From Flavobacteriaceae bacterium (GTDB lineage Bacteria; Bacteroidota; Bacteroidia; Flavobacteriales; Flavobacteriaceae), in assembly GCA_002698745.1 (NCBI GenBank), contig PAAD01000010.1, positions 1-59,886 of the forward strand: 59,886 bases of DNA. Reading direction: 5' to 3'. A program made the position numbers and the translations under genes. Positions 1-9,813 of the stretch are shown one piece after another. A model generated the notes under the pieces. It was not told the DNA's origin and made no database searches. It saw only the letters and a list, made by a program, of their open reading frames with translations. Within the stretch, counting starts at the first letter, position 1, and each line of letters begins with the position of its first letter.

Positions 1-491
1 AGGAAATTTCTTGGTCTGGCCAAGAAAAAACAATGGGGCTTATAATCAGTATTTTACTCATTCAAATAATTGCCGTTTTTGGCGCATTGCTTTCTTCTAA
101 GCTTGCCAACAAATGGGGCAATATCAAAACCCTAATACTGCTAAATTGTATTTGGGTAATCTTGTGTATTAGTGCTTACTTTATTTATGAGCCTATTGAG
201 TTTTATTTGGTTGCTGCTTTTGTAGGTCTTTGTATGGGCGGCATACAATCCGTAGCGCGCTCAACTTATTCTCAGCTAATACCAGAAACTCTCGATACCA
301 CTTCATATTTTAGTTTCTACGACGTAGCAGAAAAGGTAGGTATCGTTATCGGTATGTTGATGTATGGCACCATTGACCAAATAACAGGGAGTATGCGAAA
401 TGCTTTATTCTTTTTTGTACTCTTTTTCTTCTCTGGGGCAGTTTTGTTAGTCCGATTGTATAAAAACGATAAATCCCTCACCTCAAGTTAG
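1..491 (+). CDS. MFS permease, UMF1/Atg22-like, C-terminal part (5' end outside window)
   Basis: The reading frame is open from the first bases of the window, so the ATG at 33 in the ORF track is internal and the true start lies to the left. About 160 residues are visible, with four to five hydrophobic helices. The segment GGIQSVARSTYSQLIP, followed by a short motif FFSFYDVAEK, is typical of the last third of UMF1-family major facilitator permeases, which are inner-membrane transporters of uncertain substrate. It ends in charged residues after the last helix. A 340-bp gap separates it from lon, so it is probably the end of another transcription unit. Family is fairly sure; substrate unknown. 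Confidence 0.8.
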   Translation, partial: EISWSGQEKTMGLIISILLIQIIAVFGALLSSKLANKWGNIKTLILLNCIWVILCISAYFIYEPIEFYLVAAFVGLCMGGIQSVARSTYSQLIPETLDTTSYFSFYDVAEKVGIVIGMLMYGTIDQITGSMRNALFFFVLFFFSGAVLLVRLYKNDKSLTSS

Positions 492-831
492 TATTTACTG
501 ACCTTCAATGAACCAATAATTTTTTTCTTAATACCGTTAATATATTTATTTAACATCTCAAATAAATAACCTGAGATTTAAATTATCATAAAGTTTTTAA
601 ATCCACTATTAGATCTCCAGAATTTGAAATGTTAGCGGCTACTTGATTTAAATCTAGCCGTTTCCAACAAAAAAGAATGTTTATGTTTTAATGATTTTTA
701 GATATTGATTACAATTTTTAAACTAAATTCTAAAGTGGCACAGATTTTGAAAATTATTATATAATATTGTTAAATAGCTGTTTTTAGGTTTTTTGTTTTA
801 AAATCGGACAAAATGGCACTCATAAATTCTG
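492..831. other. Intergenic region upstream of lon
   Basis: 340 bases without a convincing gene. It holds a nested dyad at 636-660 (CGGCTA...TAGCCG enclosing GATTTAAATC), which could be a weak terminator for the permease or an operator. It also holds a sigma-54-like element at 736-751, about 80 nt before lon. No TAnnTTTG box is evident close to lon. A looser inverted repeat (ATCTCA...TGAGAT) lies around 553-576. Confidence 0.5.
736..751 (+). promoter_or_regulatory. Sigma-54-like promoter element of lon (TGGCAC-N5-TTGAA)
   Basis: TGGCAC, five bases, then TTGAA, with the spacing of a -24/-12 RpoN promoter, although the usual GC of the -12 box is GA here. The same pattern with the same deviation lies just before dnaK (14132-14147). 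This is an inference from two sites only. Confidence 0.4.
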
Positions 832-3282
832 ATGTTTCAAAAAAATATTTTATCTCCTGGTTCCCTTTTACCTCAAGATTTAGAAGATGAAGCGGATTTG
901 ATTCCATTAATGACTTCAGATGACGAGCAAGCTATGCTCAAAGAACCTCTTCCAGAAGAGCTACCAATACTCCCTTTAAAAAACACTGTATTGTTTCCCG
1001 GTGTAGTGATTCCTATTACTGCTAGTAGGGATCGTTCCGTAAAGCTTATCAAAGAAGTAAATAAGGGGAGTAAAATTCTTGGAGTAATTGCTCAACAAAA
1101 TGGCGATACCAAATCTCCCTCCCCAAAAGATTTATTTCAAAAAGGAACTCTTGCGAAAGTTTTACGAGTACTTAAAATGCCTGATGGTAACACCACGGTT
1201 ATCCTACAAGGAAAAAAGCGATTTGAAACTACGGCATATACTCGTGAACACCCTTTTTTAAAGGCTGAGATCAAAGGACTTAATGAAGTGCGACCAGAAG
1301 AAGGGGATCCAAATTTTGATGCAATAATTGAATCTATACGTGATTTGGCATTAAAAATCATTTCTCAAAACCCTGAGATACCCACTGAGGCATCTTTTGC
1401 TATCAAAAATATTCAAAGCAATACATTCTTGGTAAATTTTGTTTCCTCTAATATGAATATGTCAGTAGCTGAAAAGCAAGAAATAATGGAAATAGACCAA
1501 TTGGAAAAACGCGCCATGTTGTGTTTGAAGAAAATGAATATTGAATATCAGAAGCTTTCTCTAAAAAATGATATTCAAAGTAAAGTACGTACAGATTTAG
1601 ACCAACAACAGCGCGAATATTTCTTGCATCAACAAATGAAAACTATCCAAGAAGAGCTGGGTGACGTTTCTTATGACCAAGAGTTGCACGAGATGCGCGA
1701 CCGTGCTAAGACCAAATCTTGGAATGATAAAGTAGCTACGCATTTTAAGAAAGAACTTGCGAAGCTTGAACGGATGAATCCTCAGGTGGCTGAATATTCA
1801 GTACAGCGCAACTACTTGGACTTATATTTAGACTTACCTTGGAACACATATTCTGAAGATTCGTTTGATTTGGACAGGGCACAGAAAATTTTAGACCGAG
1901 ACCATTTTGGTTTGGATAAGGTCAAACAGCGTATAATTGAACATTTGGCCGTACTTAAGTTACGCAAAGACATGAAATCACCCATCATTTGTTTGGTGGG
2001 CCCACCTGGTGTTGGAAAGACCTCATTAGGTAAATCTGTAGCTGAAGCCTTAGGTAGAAAATACGTTCGTATGTCTTTAGGTGGAATGCGCGACGAAGCA
2101 GAAATACGCGGACACCGTAAAACATATATTGGCGCTATGCCGGGTAGGTTAGTGCAAAATATAAAGAAGGCCAGCACATCAAACCCTGTGTTTGTACTCG
2201 ATGAGCTAGATAAGCTTGCAGAAAGTGCACACGGCGATCCATCATCAGCCATGCTAGAGGTATTGGATCCAGAACAAAATACGAATTTTTATGATAATTA
2301 TTTGGAAACAGGCTATGATCTTTCAAAGGTGATGTTTATAGCTACTGCGAACGGTCTTTCGTCCATACAACCTGCATTACGGGATCGTATGGAAATCATT
2401 GAAGTAACGGGATATACAATAGACGAGAAAGTACAAATTGGATTGCGCTATTTATTACCAAAACAACTTAAAGAAAATGGACTAAAAAATTCAGCGGTTA
2501 AACTCCCTAAAGCAACCATGCAACATATCGTGGCTGGATACACTCGCGAGTCAGGAGTAAGAGGTCTTGAAAAACAAATTGCAAAGGTAGTACGTCACTT
2601 TGCAATTCTAGAGGCAAAGGAAACACCAAGAGCTTCCAAACTACCAACTGAGGAGCTTGAGTCAATAATGGGGCCTGCAAAGATGTTGCGAAACACCTAT
2701 GAAAATAACAATGTAGCTGGAGTTGTCACCGGTCTTGCATGGACAAGTCTAGGAGGTGATATTTTATTCATTGAATCATCAATCAGCAAAGGCAAAGGGG
2801 TATTGTCTATTACCGGAAACTTGGGGAAGGTAATGAAAGAATCTGCGACCATAGCACTACAATATATTAAGGCACATGCTTCTGAGCTAGCTATTGAAGA
2901 AGACTTCTTTTCTAAGTATAATTTTCACATCCACGTGCCCGAAGGTGCAACCCCTAAAGACGGTCCCAGTGCAGGGATTACCATGATTACTTCTTTGGTT
3001 TCGAGTATACTTAAACGCAAGGTCAAAAACCGTATTGCTATGACAGGTGAAATTACCTTGCGGGGTAAGGTATTGCCAGTTGGCGGTATCAAGGAAAAGA
3101 TACTTGCAGCCAAGCGTGCCAACATAAAAGAAATTATTTTAAGTGAGAAAAATCAAACTGATATAAATGAGATTAATGCACGTTACCTTAAAGGCTTACA
3201 GTTTCATTTTGTAACATCTATTGATGAAGTACTTGCCATCGCCATCACCAAACAACGTGCATCGGGTACGAAAAAGCAATAA
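832..3282 (+). CDS. lon: ATP-dependent protease Lon (endopeptidase La)
   Basis: An 816-residue cytosolic AAA+ serine protease that degrades damaged and short-lived regulatory proteins. Order: N-terminal LAN substrate-binding domain (about 43-245, beginning [15 protein letters not shown]), a helical linker, the AAA+ module with Walker [10 protein letters not shown] near residue 390 and Walker [10 protein letters not shown] near 452, then the protease domain. The Ser-Lys dyad is visible: Ser in DGPSAG near 711 and Lys in GGIKEKI near 753. Length is normal for the family. An ATG at 813 is out of frame, so 832 is the best start. It is followed by porQ after 17 nt. The sigma-54-like element upstream hints at stress control shared with dnaK. 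Confidence 0.98.
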   Translation: MFQKNILSPGSLLPQDLEDEADLIPLMTSDDEQAMLKEPLPEELPILPLKNTVLFPGVVIPITASRDRSVKLIKEVNKGSKILGVIAQQNGDTKSPSPKDLFQKGTLAKVLRVLKMPDGNTTVILQGKKRFETTAYTREHPFLKAEIKGLNEVRPEEGDPNFDAIIESIRDLALKIISQNPEIPTEASFAIKNIQSNTFLVNFVSSNMNMSVAEKQEIMEIDQLEKRAMLCLKKMNIEYQKLSLKNDIQSKVRTDLDQQQREYFLHQQMKTIQEELGDVSYDQELHEMRDRAKTKSWNDKVATHFKKELAKLERMNPQVAEYSVQRNYLDLYLDLPWNTYSEDSFDLDRAQKILDRDHFGLDKVKQRIIEHLAVLKLRKDMKSPIICLVGPPGVGKTSLGKSVAEALGRKYVRMSLGGMRDEAEIRGHRKTYIGAMPGRLVQNIKKASTSNPVFVLDELDKLAESAHGDPSSAMLEVLDPEQNTNFYDNYLETGYDLSKVMFIATANGLSSIQPALRDRMEIIEVTGYTIDEKVQIGLRYLLPKQLKENGLKNSAVKLPKATMQHIVAGYTRESGVRGLEKQIAKVVRHFAILEAKETPRASKLPTEELESIMGPAKMLRNTYENNNVAGVVTGLAWTSLGGDILFIESSISKGKGVLSITGNLGKVMKESATIALQYIKAHASELAIEEDFFSKYNFHIHVPEGATPKDGPSAGITMITSLVSSILKRKVKNRIAMTGEITLRGKVLPVGGIKEKILAAKRANIKEIILSEKNQTDINEINARYLKGLQFHFVTSIDEVLAIAITKQRASGTKKQ

Positions 3283-3299
3283 TTTGCGTTTTTTGAGGG

Positions 3300-4313
3300 A
3301 TGAAGCAATTTGCTGTTTGTTGGTTGTTGGGCTGCTCAGCTTTTTTGAGCGCACAAATTGGGGGTGACGCTACATTTCGCTTTTTGGAACTTTCCAATTC
3401 CCCACGACAACTCGCATTAGGTGATCCCATAACCCTTCAAGATATGGATATCAGTACCGCCCTCGCAAACCCAGCGATGATTCGAGGTGAGCAAGGAGGT
3501 CAAGTTATGGTCAATTATGAGCCTTATTTTGATGGCATAAGTCGCGGAACTGCTGCCTACGCATATGCGTTCAACAGGCAAAAAGCGTTGGTCTTTGATG
3601 TCAATTATATTAATTATGGCAATTTTGATGGCGCCGACCCTTTAGGTAATCCAACAGGGAGTTTTACGGGGAGCGAGGTAGCTCTTGGTATTGCAAGTTC
3701 TCACTATTTTATCCGCCAAAACATATATCTCGGGGCGCGTTTGCGCTACACGCTGTCTAATTTAGAGACGTATACCTCAACTGCCCTTTCGGGCGATATA
3801 GGATTGTATTTTAGTGGTATTACTAAGGCTTGGCGAATTGCATTGGTCTATCAGCATATGGGAAGTCAATTGACGGCCTACGATGATGTGTTTGAACCTT
3901 TACCCGCTAATCTAAGCTTGGGTATTTCTAGTGCACTTAAATACTTGCCCTTACGCTGGCATCTAACATTTCATCACCTAAATAAATATCCCTTGTATTT
4001 TGATAATACCGAGGATGTAAGTCAAACTTTAGGGGGTGGTACCAACCAAAAACCTGCGGGTTTAACTAAGAAATTATTGCGTCATACGTCATTCGGCGTT
4101 GAGCTTTTTCCAGCGTCTTTGTTTTCCATTCGTTTGGGGTATCATGCCCAGCGAGCAGCAGAATTGCGTATTTTAGAGCTACGTAATTTTTCAGGTCTTT
4201 CGTTTGGCGTAGGTATGCAACTGCGAGGTTTGCGGTTCCAAATAAGTCATGCACGCTATAACATAGCTGGAAACCGTACGTTTTTGGGATTAACCTTAGA
4301 GCCAAAACGATGA
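3300..4313 (+). CDS. porQ: Type IX secretion system protein PorQ
   Basis: A 337-residue outer-membrane beta-barrel-type protein with a clear Sec signal peptide (hydrophobic stretch ending SAFLSAQ near residue 19) and alternating aromatic/hydrophobic strands throughout. The start QIGGDATFRFLELSNSPRQ and the segment LANPAMI are characteristic of PorQ. PorQ works with PorU, PorV and PorZ in the attachment complex that processes T9SS cargo at the cell surface of Bacteroidetes. It begins 17 nt after lon and overlaps cmk by 4 nt (ATGA), so lon-porQ-cmk look co-transcribed. The rest of the T9SS is not in this window. Identification rests on recognised family features, not on a search. Confidence 0.9.
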   Translation: MKQFAVCWLLGCSAFLSAQIGGDATFRFLELSNSPRQLALGDPITLQDMDISTALANPAMIRGEQGGQVMVNYEPYFDGISRGTAAYAYAFNRQKALVFDVNYINYGNFDGADPLGNPTGSFTGSEVALGIASSHYFIRQNIYLGARLRYTLSNLETYTSTALSGDIGLYFSGITKAWRIALVYQHMGSQLTAYDDVFEPLPANLSLGISSALKYLPLRWHLTFHHLNKYPLYFDNTEDVSQTLGGGTNQKPAGLTKKLLRHTSFGVELFPASLFSIRLGYHAQRAAELRILELRNFSGLSFGVGMQLRGLRFQISHARYNIAGNRTFLGLTLEPKR

Positions 4314-4981
4314 AAAAACACTTTGTAATTGCCATAGATGGTGCATCTTCAACAGGTAAAAGTACCTTAGCTAAGGGACTTGCCAAGGCATTGGATCTTG
4401 CACATGTAGATTCAGGCGCCATGTACCGAGGAATTACCCTCTATGCTCAGCAAAACGGCCTTCTCGTAAATAATAAATTGAATACCAAAGCCCTATTGTC
4501 GCAATTGGACGACATTAATTTGTATTTTGAAGGCGATACTTTTAAGTTGAATGGAGTTGATGTAAGCACTCAAATACGCAGTATGCAGGTTTCTGAAGCC
4601 GTAAGCTTGGTGGCAACCATACCGGAAATACGATCCTTTTTGGTTGCACAACAACGTATTATTGGCACTAACCAATCTGTTGTAATGGATGGTCGTGACA
4701 TAGGTACAGTTGTGTTTCCAAAAGCTGACTTAAAACTTTTTTTAGTTGCAGATGTCAATATTAGGGTGCAGCGTCGCTTTGATGAGCTTAATACTCAAAA
4801 TACAACTACTTCTGTAAAGGAGGTATTTAACAATCTTGTGGAGCGTGATCATCTTGATAGTACTCGCGCTGATTCACCTCTTGTACAGGCAGATGACGCC
4901 ATTCTACTCGATGCCACACAGTTCACGGTTGAAAGTATGCTAGACCATGTATTGGACTTGGTAGCCAAACGCCTGGGCTAG
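4310..4981 (+). CDS. cmk: Cytidylate kinase (CMP/dCMP kinase)
   Basis: A 223-residue cytosolic kinase that phosphorylates CMP and dCMP with ATP in pyrimidine nucleotide recycling. The P-loop GASSTGKST is at residues 11-19, the substrate-binding DSGAMYRGIT follows near 37, and the DGRDIGTVVFP motif lies near 127, all standard for Cmk. The C-terminal R-x-D lid region (ERDHLDSTRADSPL) is present. The start overlaps the porQ stop (ATGA), implying translational coupling. Length is normal. In many relatives rpsA follows cmk; here a gluconolactonase gene lies between them. Confidence 0.96.
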   Translation: MKKHFVIAIDGASSTGKSTLAKGLAKALDLAHVDSGAMYRGITLYAQQNGLLVNNKLNTKALLSQLDDINLYFEGDTFKLNGVDVSTQIRSMQVSEAVSLVATIPEIRSFLVAQQRIIGTNQSVVMDGRDIGTVVFPKADLKLFLVADVNIRVQRRFDELNTQNTTTSVKEVFNNLVERDHLDSTRADSPLVQADDAILLDATQFTVESMLDHVLDLVAKRLG

Positions 4982-4987
4982 GTTTTG

Positions 4988-4995
4988 TACATTTG
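4988..4995 (+). promoter_or_regulatory. Candidate -7 box (TACATTTG) for the gluconolactonase gene
   Basis: A perfect TAnnTTTG match 20 nt before the ATG at 5015. No TTG at proper -33 spacing is seen, so this is a half-site only. Confidence 0.4.
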
Positions 4996-5014
4996 ATGCC
5001 CCAATTGAAAACAT

Positions 5015-6034
5015 ATGTTCAAACAAATAATTTGTGTTCTTACCAATACGCTACTGCTTATTTCGTGCACCAATAAAACTAAGACTCAAGAAAATAAGAC
5101 TATCCATAGCATTGCTGAGCAGTTTAACGTTAGCATACACGACGATGCAGCACGATCTCTAATAGATTCTAACGCTTCTTTTGAAATTCTGGCTACTGGA
5201 TTTAAATGGAGTGAAGGCCCATTGTGGGTGCCAGACCTACAAGCATTGATCTTTTCCGATGTACCTACAAATAAGATCTACAAATGGAGTGAGCAGGATA
5301 GCCTAAGTATTTACCTCGAATATGCTGGACATACAGGTGAGAGAAACAAAGAGTCTGAAAGAGGCTCAAACGGCTTATTTTTGTTTAAGGAAAACAAGTT
5401 GTTGTTATGTCAGCATGGTGATAGGCGTATCGCTCTTCTCGATGCCGAAATAAACCAAGCAAAGCCCCGGTTTATAACTATAGCTGACTCATATGACAAC
5501 AAACGCTTTAACAGTCCTAATGATTTGGATGTGGATATTGATGGGAATATTTATTTTACTGATCCACCATATGGTCAACCTGGTACTAAAACAGCAGAAA
5601 TTGGTGTTAACGGTGTGTTTAAAGTTGGGCCAAGCGGCAAAGTTTCCATATTGATTGACAGTCTCAATCGACCAAATGGTATTGCCTTATCACTCGATTC
5701 AAAAACGCTGTATGTCAATCAGTCTGATAAAGAGAATCCCTTTTTATACAGTTACGAAATTGCAGCAGATGGGACACTCAAAAACGGGAAGATCTTATTT
5801 GATTTTAGGCCATTCACTGCTCAATACAAAGGCCTGCCTGACGGATTAAAAATTCACAAGAATGGTAACATATTTGCTACTGGTCCAGGAGGTGTGTATA
5901 TCATAAGTCCAGTGGGGAAACACCTAGCCACCATTGAGACTGGGAAGCGTACAGCCAATTGTGCTTTTGATTCCGACCAAACATATTTATACACCACTAC
6001 AACAGATATGCTCCTTCGGGTTAGGTTGAAATAG
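5015..6034 (+). CDS. SMP-30/gluconolactonase/LRE family lipoprotein
   Basis: A 339-residue six-bladed beta-propeller hydrolase of the SMP-30/gluconolactonase family, expected to open sugar lactones or related esters. A lipoprotein signal peptide is visible (LLLISC, lipidated Cys18), so it is probably an envelope lipoprotein. The family's metal and substrate ligands are recognisable: Glu in WSEGPLW, Asn in FNSPNDLD and RPNGIA, Asp in LPDGLKI. It has its own -7 box and sits alone between cmk and rpsA, which are usually adjacent in related genomes, so it looks like a lineage insertion. The real substrate cannot be read from sequence. Confidence 0.88.
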   Translation: MFKQIICVLTNTLLLISCTNKTKTQENKTIHSIAEQFNVSIHDDAARSLIDSNASFEILATGFKWSEGPLWVPDLQALIFSDVPTNKIYKWSEQDSLSIYLEYAGHTGERNKESERGSNGLFLFKENKLLLCQHGDRRIALLDAEINQAKPRFITIADSYDNKRFNSPNDLDVDIDGNIYFTDPPYGQPGTKTAEIGVNGVFKVGPSGKVSILIDSLNRPNGIALSLDSKTLYVNQSDKENPFLYSYEIAADGTLKNGKILFDFRPFTAQYKGLPDGLKIHKNGNIFATGPGGVYIISPVGKHLATIETGKRTANCAFDSDQTYLYTTTTDMLLRVRLK

Positions 6035-6078
6035 ATTTTTATTCAACGGTTGTATTCTTACAACTCTAAAAAAATAGT

Positions 6079-6109
6079 TTGGACATCTTGGAGAAAGACA
6101 TTACATTTG
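6079..6109 (+). promoter_or_regulatory. Bacteroidetes-type promoter of rpsA (TTG-N20-TACATTTG)
   Basis: TTG at 6079-6081, 20 nt, then TACATTTG at 6102-6109. Transcription would start near 6115, giving a leader of about 105 nt before the rpsA ATG, which is long compared with the 10-20 nt leaders predicted for other genes here. S1 is known to repress its own translation through its leader in other bacteria, so this is a candidate autoregulatory leader. Confidence 0.6.
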
Positions 6110-6220
6110 CCATCCTCTTGGGAAGCGCTTTAGAGTAATGCAAGAGTATAAAAAACAAATAATCCTTCTGTAAGGTTGCGCCTTTTACTCCACTAAACAG
6201 AATACAAATATTACCGCAGC

Positions 6221-8098
6221 ATGGCTAACAAAAAACAAGCTGTAGAAGCGATAACTGAAGAAGTTGATGCTAAAACAGAAATCGCCACAGAGACTATAGA
6301 AGCTCAACCCGAGAATGAAGAGACAGCAACTCCTCAAAAACATTCCACACCAACCGTTTCACCTGAAGAATTCCTTTCCAATTTTAATTGGCAAAATTTC
6401 GAAGAGGGTATTGAAGCCGTTGAGGATGATAAATTAAAGGAGTTCGAACAACTCGTTTCTGAAAATTTTGTAGATACTCACGGCGCAGATGTTGTTGTTG
6501 GAAAAGTCATTCACATGACTGATCGCGAAGCCATTATTGATATAAACGCCAAATCAGAAGGAGTTATTTCACTTAATGAATTCCGTTACAATCCTGAACT
6601 TAAAGTTGGGGATACGGTCGAGGTAATGATCGACACACGTGAAGACAAAACAGGACAACTTGTATTATCACATCGTAAAGCACGTACGATAATGGCATGG
6701 GATCGTGTTAATTCTGCTCATGATAACCAAGAGGTTGTTACTGGCTTTGTTAAGTGCCGAACTAAAGGTGGAATGATTGTAGATGTATTTGGTATTGAAG
6801 CATTCTTGCCTGGTTCTCAAATTGATGTTAAACCAATTCGCGATTACGATCAGTACGTGAACAAAAACATGGAGTTCAAGATTGTCAAAATTAATCATGA
6901 ATTCAAAAATGTTGTGGTATCCCATAAAGCACTGATTGAAGCTGATATTGAAGAGCAGAAAAAAGAGATTATTGCACAACTTGAAAAAGGACAAGTGCTA
7001 GAGGGAACTGTAAAAAACATAACTTCTTACGGAGTGTTTATAGATCTTGGAGGTGTTGATGGACTGGTACATATTACCGATTTATCTTGGAATCGCATTA
7101 GCCATCCAAGTGAAATTTTGGAGGTAGAGCAAAAACTCAATGTGGTCATTCTTGACTTTGATGACGATAAATCACGTATTCAACTTGGTGTGAAGCAATT
7201 ATCGAAGCACCCATGGGAAGCTATTGACGAGAAAATGAATGAGGGCGAAAAAGTTAAAGGAAAAGTTACTGTAATCGCTGATTACGGAGCATTTGTTGAA
7301 GTAGCTCCGGGTGTTGAGGGTCTTGTTCATGTTTCTGAAATGTCTTGGAGTACGCACTTGCGTTCTGCACAAGACTTTGTTAAAGTTGGAGACGAGCTAG
7401 AGGCAGTAATCCTAAACCTTGATCGCGAAAATCGCAAAATGTCTTTGGGTATTAAACAACTTTCACAAGATCCTTGGACCGATATTACTATCAAATATCC
7501 ATTGGGCTCTAAACATACAGGTATTGTTCGCAACTACACTAACTTCGGTGTGTTTGTTGAATTAGAAGAGGGTATTGACGGATTAATTTATATTTCTGAC
7601 TTATCTTGGACAAAAAAAGTAAAACATCCTTCAGAAGTAGTTACTGTTGGACAAGAGCTTGAAGTAATTGTTCTAGAATTAGACGTTGAAGGTCGTAAGC
7701 TCAGTCTTGGACATAAACAAACAACGGACAACCCTTGGGAGAAATACGCTAAAACATATGGTGAAGGTTCTAATCATGAACTTGCTGTTACAGAAATCGT
7801 TGACAAAGGGGCTACAATTGTACTTAACGATGACATCACTGCATTTGTTCCAGGACGTCACTTAGAAAAGCAAGACGGCAGTAAACTTGTTAAAGGTGAA
7901 TCAGCTAATTTCAAAGTTATTGAATTCAATAAAGACTTTAAGCGCGTTGTAATGTCCCACGCAGCAGTTTACAAAGGCATTGAGGCTGATAATGTGAAAA
8001 AATCTAAACGTAAAATGTCTGATAATACAGAAAAATCTACCCTTGGTGATTTAGATGCACTTGCAGATCTTAAGCGTAAATTAGATGGCAAACCATAA
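6221..8098 (+). CDS. rpsA: 30S ribosomal protein S1
   Basis: A 625-residue RNA-binding ribosomal protein. Six S1 (OB-fold) repeats can be followed from about residue 90: two divergent ones (around 91-155 and 172-240), three canonical ones around 255, 342 and 429 with the pattern GxV-x-Y/F-GVFV/I ... GLVHISDLSW, and a divergent last one around 515-580. The first 85 residues are acidic and low in complexity, and the C-terminus is a short charged tail. S1 unwinds and docks mRNA at the small subunit; this matters in a group with few Shine-Dalgarno sites. It has its own promoter and long leader. Convergent with leuB. Confidence 0.97.
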   Translation: MANKKQAVEAITEEVDAKTEIATETIEAQPENEETATPQKHSTPTVSPEEFLSNFNWQNFEEGIEAVEDDKLKEFEQLVSENFVDTHGADVVVGKVIHMTDREAIIDINAKSEGVISLNEFRYNPELKVGDTVEVMIDTREDKTGQLVLSHRKARTIMAWDRVNSAHDNQEVVTGFVKCRTKGGMIVDVFGIEAFLPGSQIDVKPIRDYDQYVNKNMEFKIVKINHEFKNVVVSHKALIEADIEEQKKEIIAQLEKGQVLEGTVKNITSYGVFIDLGGVDGLVHITDLSWNRISHPSEILEVEQKLNVVILDFDDDKSRIQLGVKQLSKHPWEAIDEKMNEGEKVKGKVTVIADYGAFVEVAPGVEGLVHVSEMSWSTHLRSAQDFVKVGDELEAVILNLDRENRKMSLGIKQLSQDPWTDITIKYPLGSKHTGIVRNYTNFGVFVELEEGIDGLIYISDLSWTKKVKHPSEVVTVGQELEVIVLELDVEGRKLSLGHKQTTDNPWEKYAKTYGEGSNHELAVTEIVDKGATIVLNDDITAFVPGRHLEKQDGSKLVKGESANFKVIEFNKDFKRVVMSHAAVYKGIEADNVKKSKRKMSDNTEKSTLGDLDALADLKRKLDGKP

Positions 8099-8146
8099 CA
8101 AATTAAAAGAGAAGTAAATAAAGGGGGTCGATTATATGCACTCTTT

Positions 8147-9205
8147 TTAACTAATAATGTTGGCAATAAAATCGCCTACATCTGAAGTGGTATAATTGTT
8201 AAGTGGGAATATTTCCGGTGTGCAAACTCCTTTTTCAAGTGCCAATACCACTGCATTTCGAACGGCTGTAGATTCGTCATCCATACCAAAGTGCGTAAGC
8301 ATCATAGAAGCAGATAAAATCATGGCAATGGGGTTAGCAATACCTTTTCCTGCTCCCTGTGGGAAAGAACCATGAATGGGCTCAAACAAAGCATGTGTTT
8401 CCCCAATAGAAGCGGAAGGTAGTAATCCAATAGATCCTCCAATAACGCTTCCTTCATCAGATATAATATCACCAAATAAGTTGCTAGTTAGCATTACGTC
8501 AAATTGGTTTGGCGCCAATATCATTTGCATTGCAGCGTTGTCAACAAACAAGTAGCGGAGTTCAACATCACTATAAGTCTCTTCATGCATTGCCGTTATA
8601 ACACGACGCCACAAACGTGATGTCTCTAACACGTTCGCTTTATCAACTAGAGTTAGTATGTTGCGTCTTTTTCGTGCAGCAGCAAATGCTTTGTGTGCTA
8701 TGCGTTCAATTTCGACCTTGCTATATTGACACAAATCGGAAGCCGTATTTTTATCAGCCGATAATTTCTTCTCTCCAAAGTAAATACCGCCCGTTAGTTC
8801 ACGATACATTTCAAAGTCGGTGCCTTTGACTCGTTCTTCTTTTAGGGGGGACTGATGTAATAAGGCATCAAAAGTTTTTACAGGTCTGATGTTACAAAAT
8901 AATCCTAAAGCTTTTCTAATAGTAAGCAAGCCTTGTTCTGGACGTACTTTTGCATTTGGATTGTTATCGTATTTGGGATCACCAATAGCTCCAAATAATA
9001 CAGCATCACTTTCCAAACTTGTTTTGAGTGTAGGTTCGGGAAGTGGGGTACCAGTTTTGTCAATGGCAATAGCACCTACGTCTGCATAATTATAGTTAAA
9101 CTCGTGATCGTAGGCTTTTGCCACGGCATCCAATACTTTGACAGCCTCTTGAACTATTTCAGGGCCAATACCATCTCCAGGAAGTACTGCTATATTTTTT
9201 TTCAT
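8147..9205 (-). CDS. leuB: 3-isopropylmalate dehydrogenase
   Basis: A 352-residue cytosolic enzyme that oxidises and decarboxylates 3-isopropylmalate to 2-oxoisocaproate with NAD+, the third step of leucine synthesis. The start KNIAVLPGDGIGPEIV is the family signature. The catalytic Tyr segment (ELTGGIYFGEK), Lys (TLVDKANVLETSRLW) and Asp-rich metal loop (SNLFGDIISDEGS) are all present. It is the last gene of the leuA-leuC-leuD-leuB operon and lies 20 nt after leuD. Length matches the family. Gene order with leuB last is common in this phylum. Confidence 0.97.
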   Translation of the reverse strand: MKKNIAVLPGDGIGPEIVQEAVKVLDAVAKAYDHEFNYNYADVGAIAIDKTGTPLPEPTLKTSLESDAVLFGAIGDPKYDNNPNAKVRPEQGLLTIRKALGLFCNIRPVKTFDALLHQSPLKEERVKGTDFEMYRELTGGIYFGEKKLSADKNTASDLCQYSKVEIERIAHKAFAAARKRRNILTLVDKANVLETSRLWRRVITAMHEETYSDVELRYLFVDNAAMQMILAPNQFDVMLTSNLFGDIISDEGSVIGGSIGLLPSASIGETHALFEPIHGSFPQGAGKGIANPIAMILSASMMLTHFGMDDESTAVRNAVVLALEKGVCTPEIFPLNNYTTSDVGDFIANIIS

Positions 9206-9225
9206 GCTGGTTTATTAAATAGTAA

Positions 9226-9813
9226 TTAAGCACGTTTTTGTTCAAATGCTTCAATAGCCTCTCTTTGACTTATCAAATAATCGATGTCGTCATAGCCGTT
9301 TATCAAGCACATTTTTTTGTAGTCATTTATTTCGAACGATACTGTAATGTCTGCTGCATCAATGATTAGCTTTTGGTTTTCTAAATCGACCGTGGCTTTA
9401 ACAGCAGCATCTAGGTTTACAGCTGAAAATATGCTTTGTAAATTTTCCGGTGTAACCTGAATGGGGAGTATGCCGTTGTTGAGGGCATTTCCTTTAAAGA
9501 TATCGGCAAAAAAGCTTGAAATTACCACCTTGAAACCATAATCGGCAAGAGCCCAAGCCGCGTGTTCTCTGCTTGATCCGCAGCCAAAATTATTCCCTGC
9601 TACTAAGATTGCCCCGCTGTATTTTGTTTGGTTTAAGGTGAAGTCCTCTTTGGTTTGTCCGTCAGTTGTAAAACGCCAATCCCGAAATAGGTTTTCACCA
9701 AATCCTTTTCGGTCTGTAGCTTTTAAGAAGCGTGCAGGAATGATTTGATCTGTGTCCACGTTTTCCACTGTTAGTGGAACCATGCTGCTTTTAAGAAGTG
9801 TAAACTTTTCCAT
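9226..9813 (-). CDS. leuD: 3-isopropylmalate dehydratase small subunit
   Basis: A 195-residue swivel domain of isopropylmalate isomerase, which with LeuC converts 2- to 3-isopropylmalate. The family features [14 protein letters not shown] near the start and the loop [17 protein letters not shown], which contacts the substrate, are intact. Its ATG overlaps the leuC stop by one base (TAATG), so the two subunits are translationally coupled in equal amounts. Length is normal for LeuD of the bacterial LeuCD type. No unusual insertions are seen. Confidence 0.97.
   Translation of the reverse strand: MEKFTLLKSSMVPLTVENVDTDQIIPARFLKATDRKGFGENLFRDWRFTTDGQTKEDFTLNQTKYSGAILVAGNNFGCGSSREHAAWALADYGFKVVISSFFADIFKGNALNNGILPIQVTPENLQSIFSAVNLDAAVKATVDLENQKLIIDAADITVSFEINDYKKMCLINGYDDIDYLISQREAIEAFEQKRA

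Noticed and set aside
813-840. Earlier ATG at 813 as lon start
   Set aside because: It is in another frame; the frame of lon starts with ATG at 832.
1812-2252. 146-aa minus-strand ORF inside lon
   Set aside because: Antisense shadow of a highly conserved AAA+ region; no promoter and no family resemblance.
4066-4422. 118-aa minus-strand ORF across porQ/cmk
   Set aside because: Covers the ATGA junction of two clear genes on the other strand.
6668-6994. 108-aa minus-strand ORF inside rpsA
   Set aside because: Shadow of the S1 repeats; rpsA is certain.
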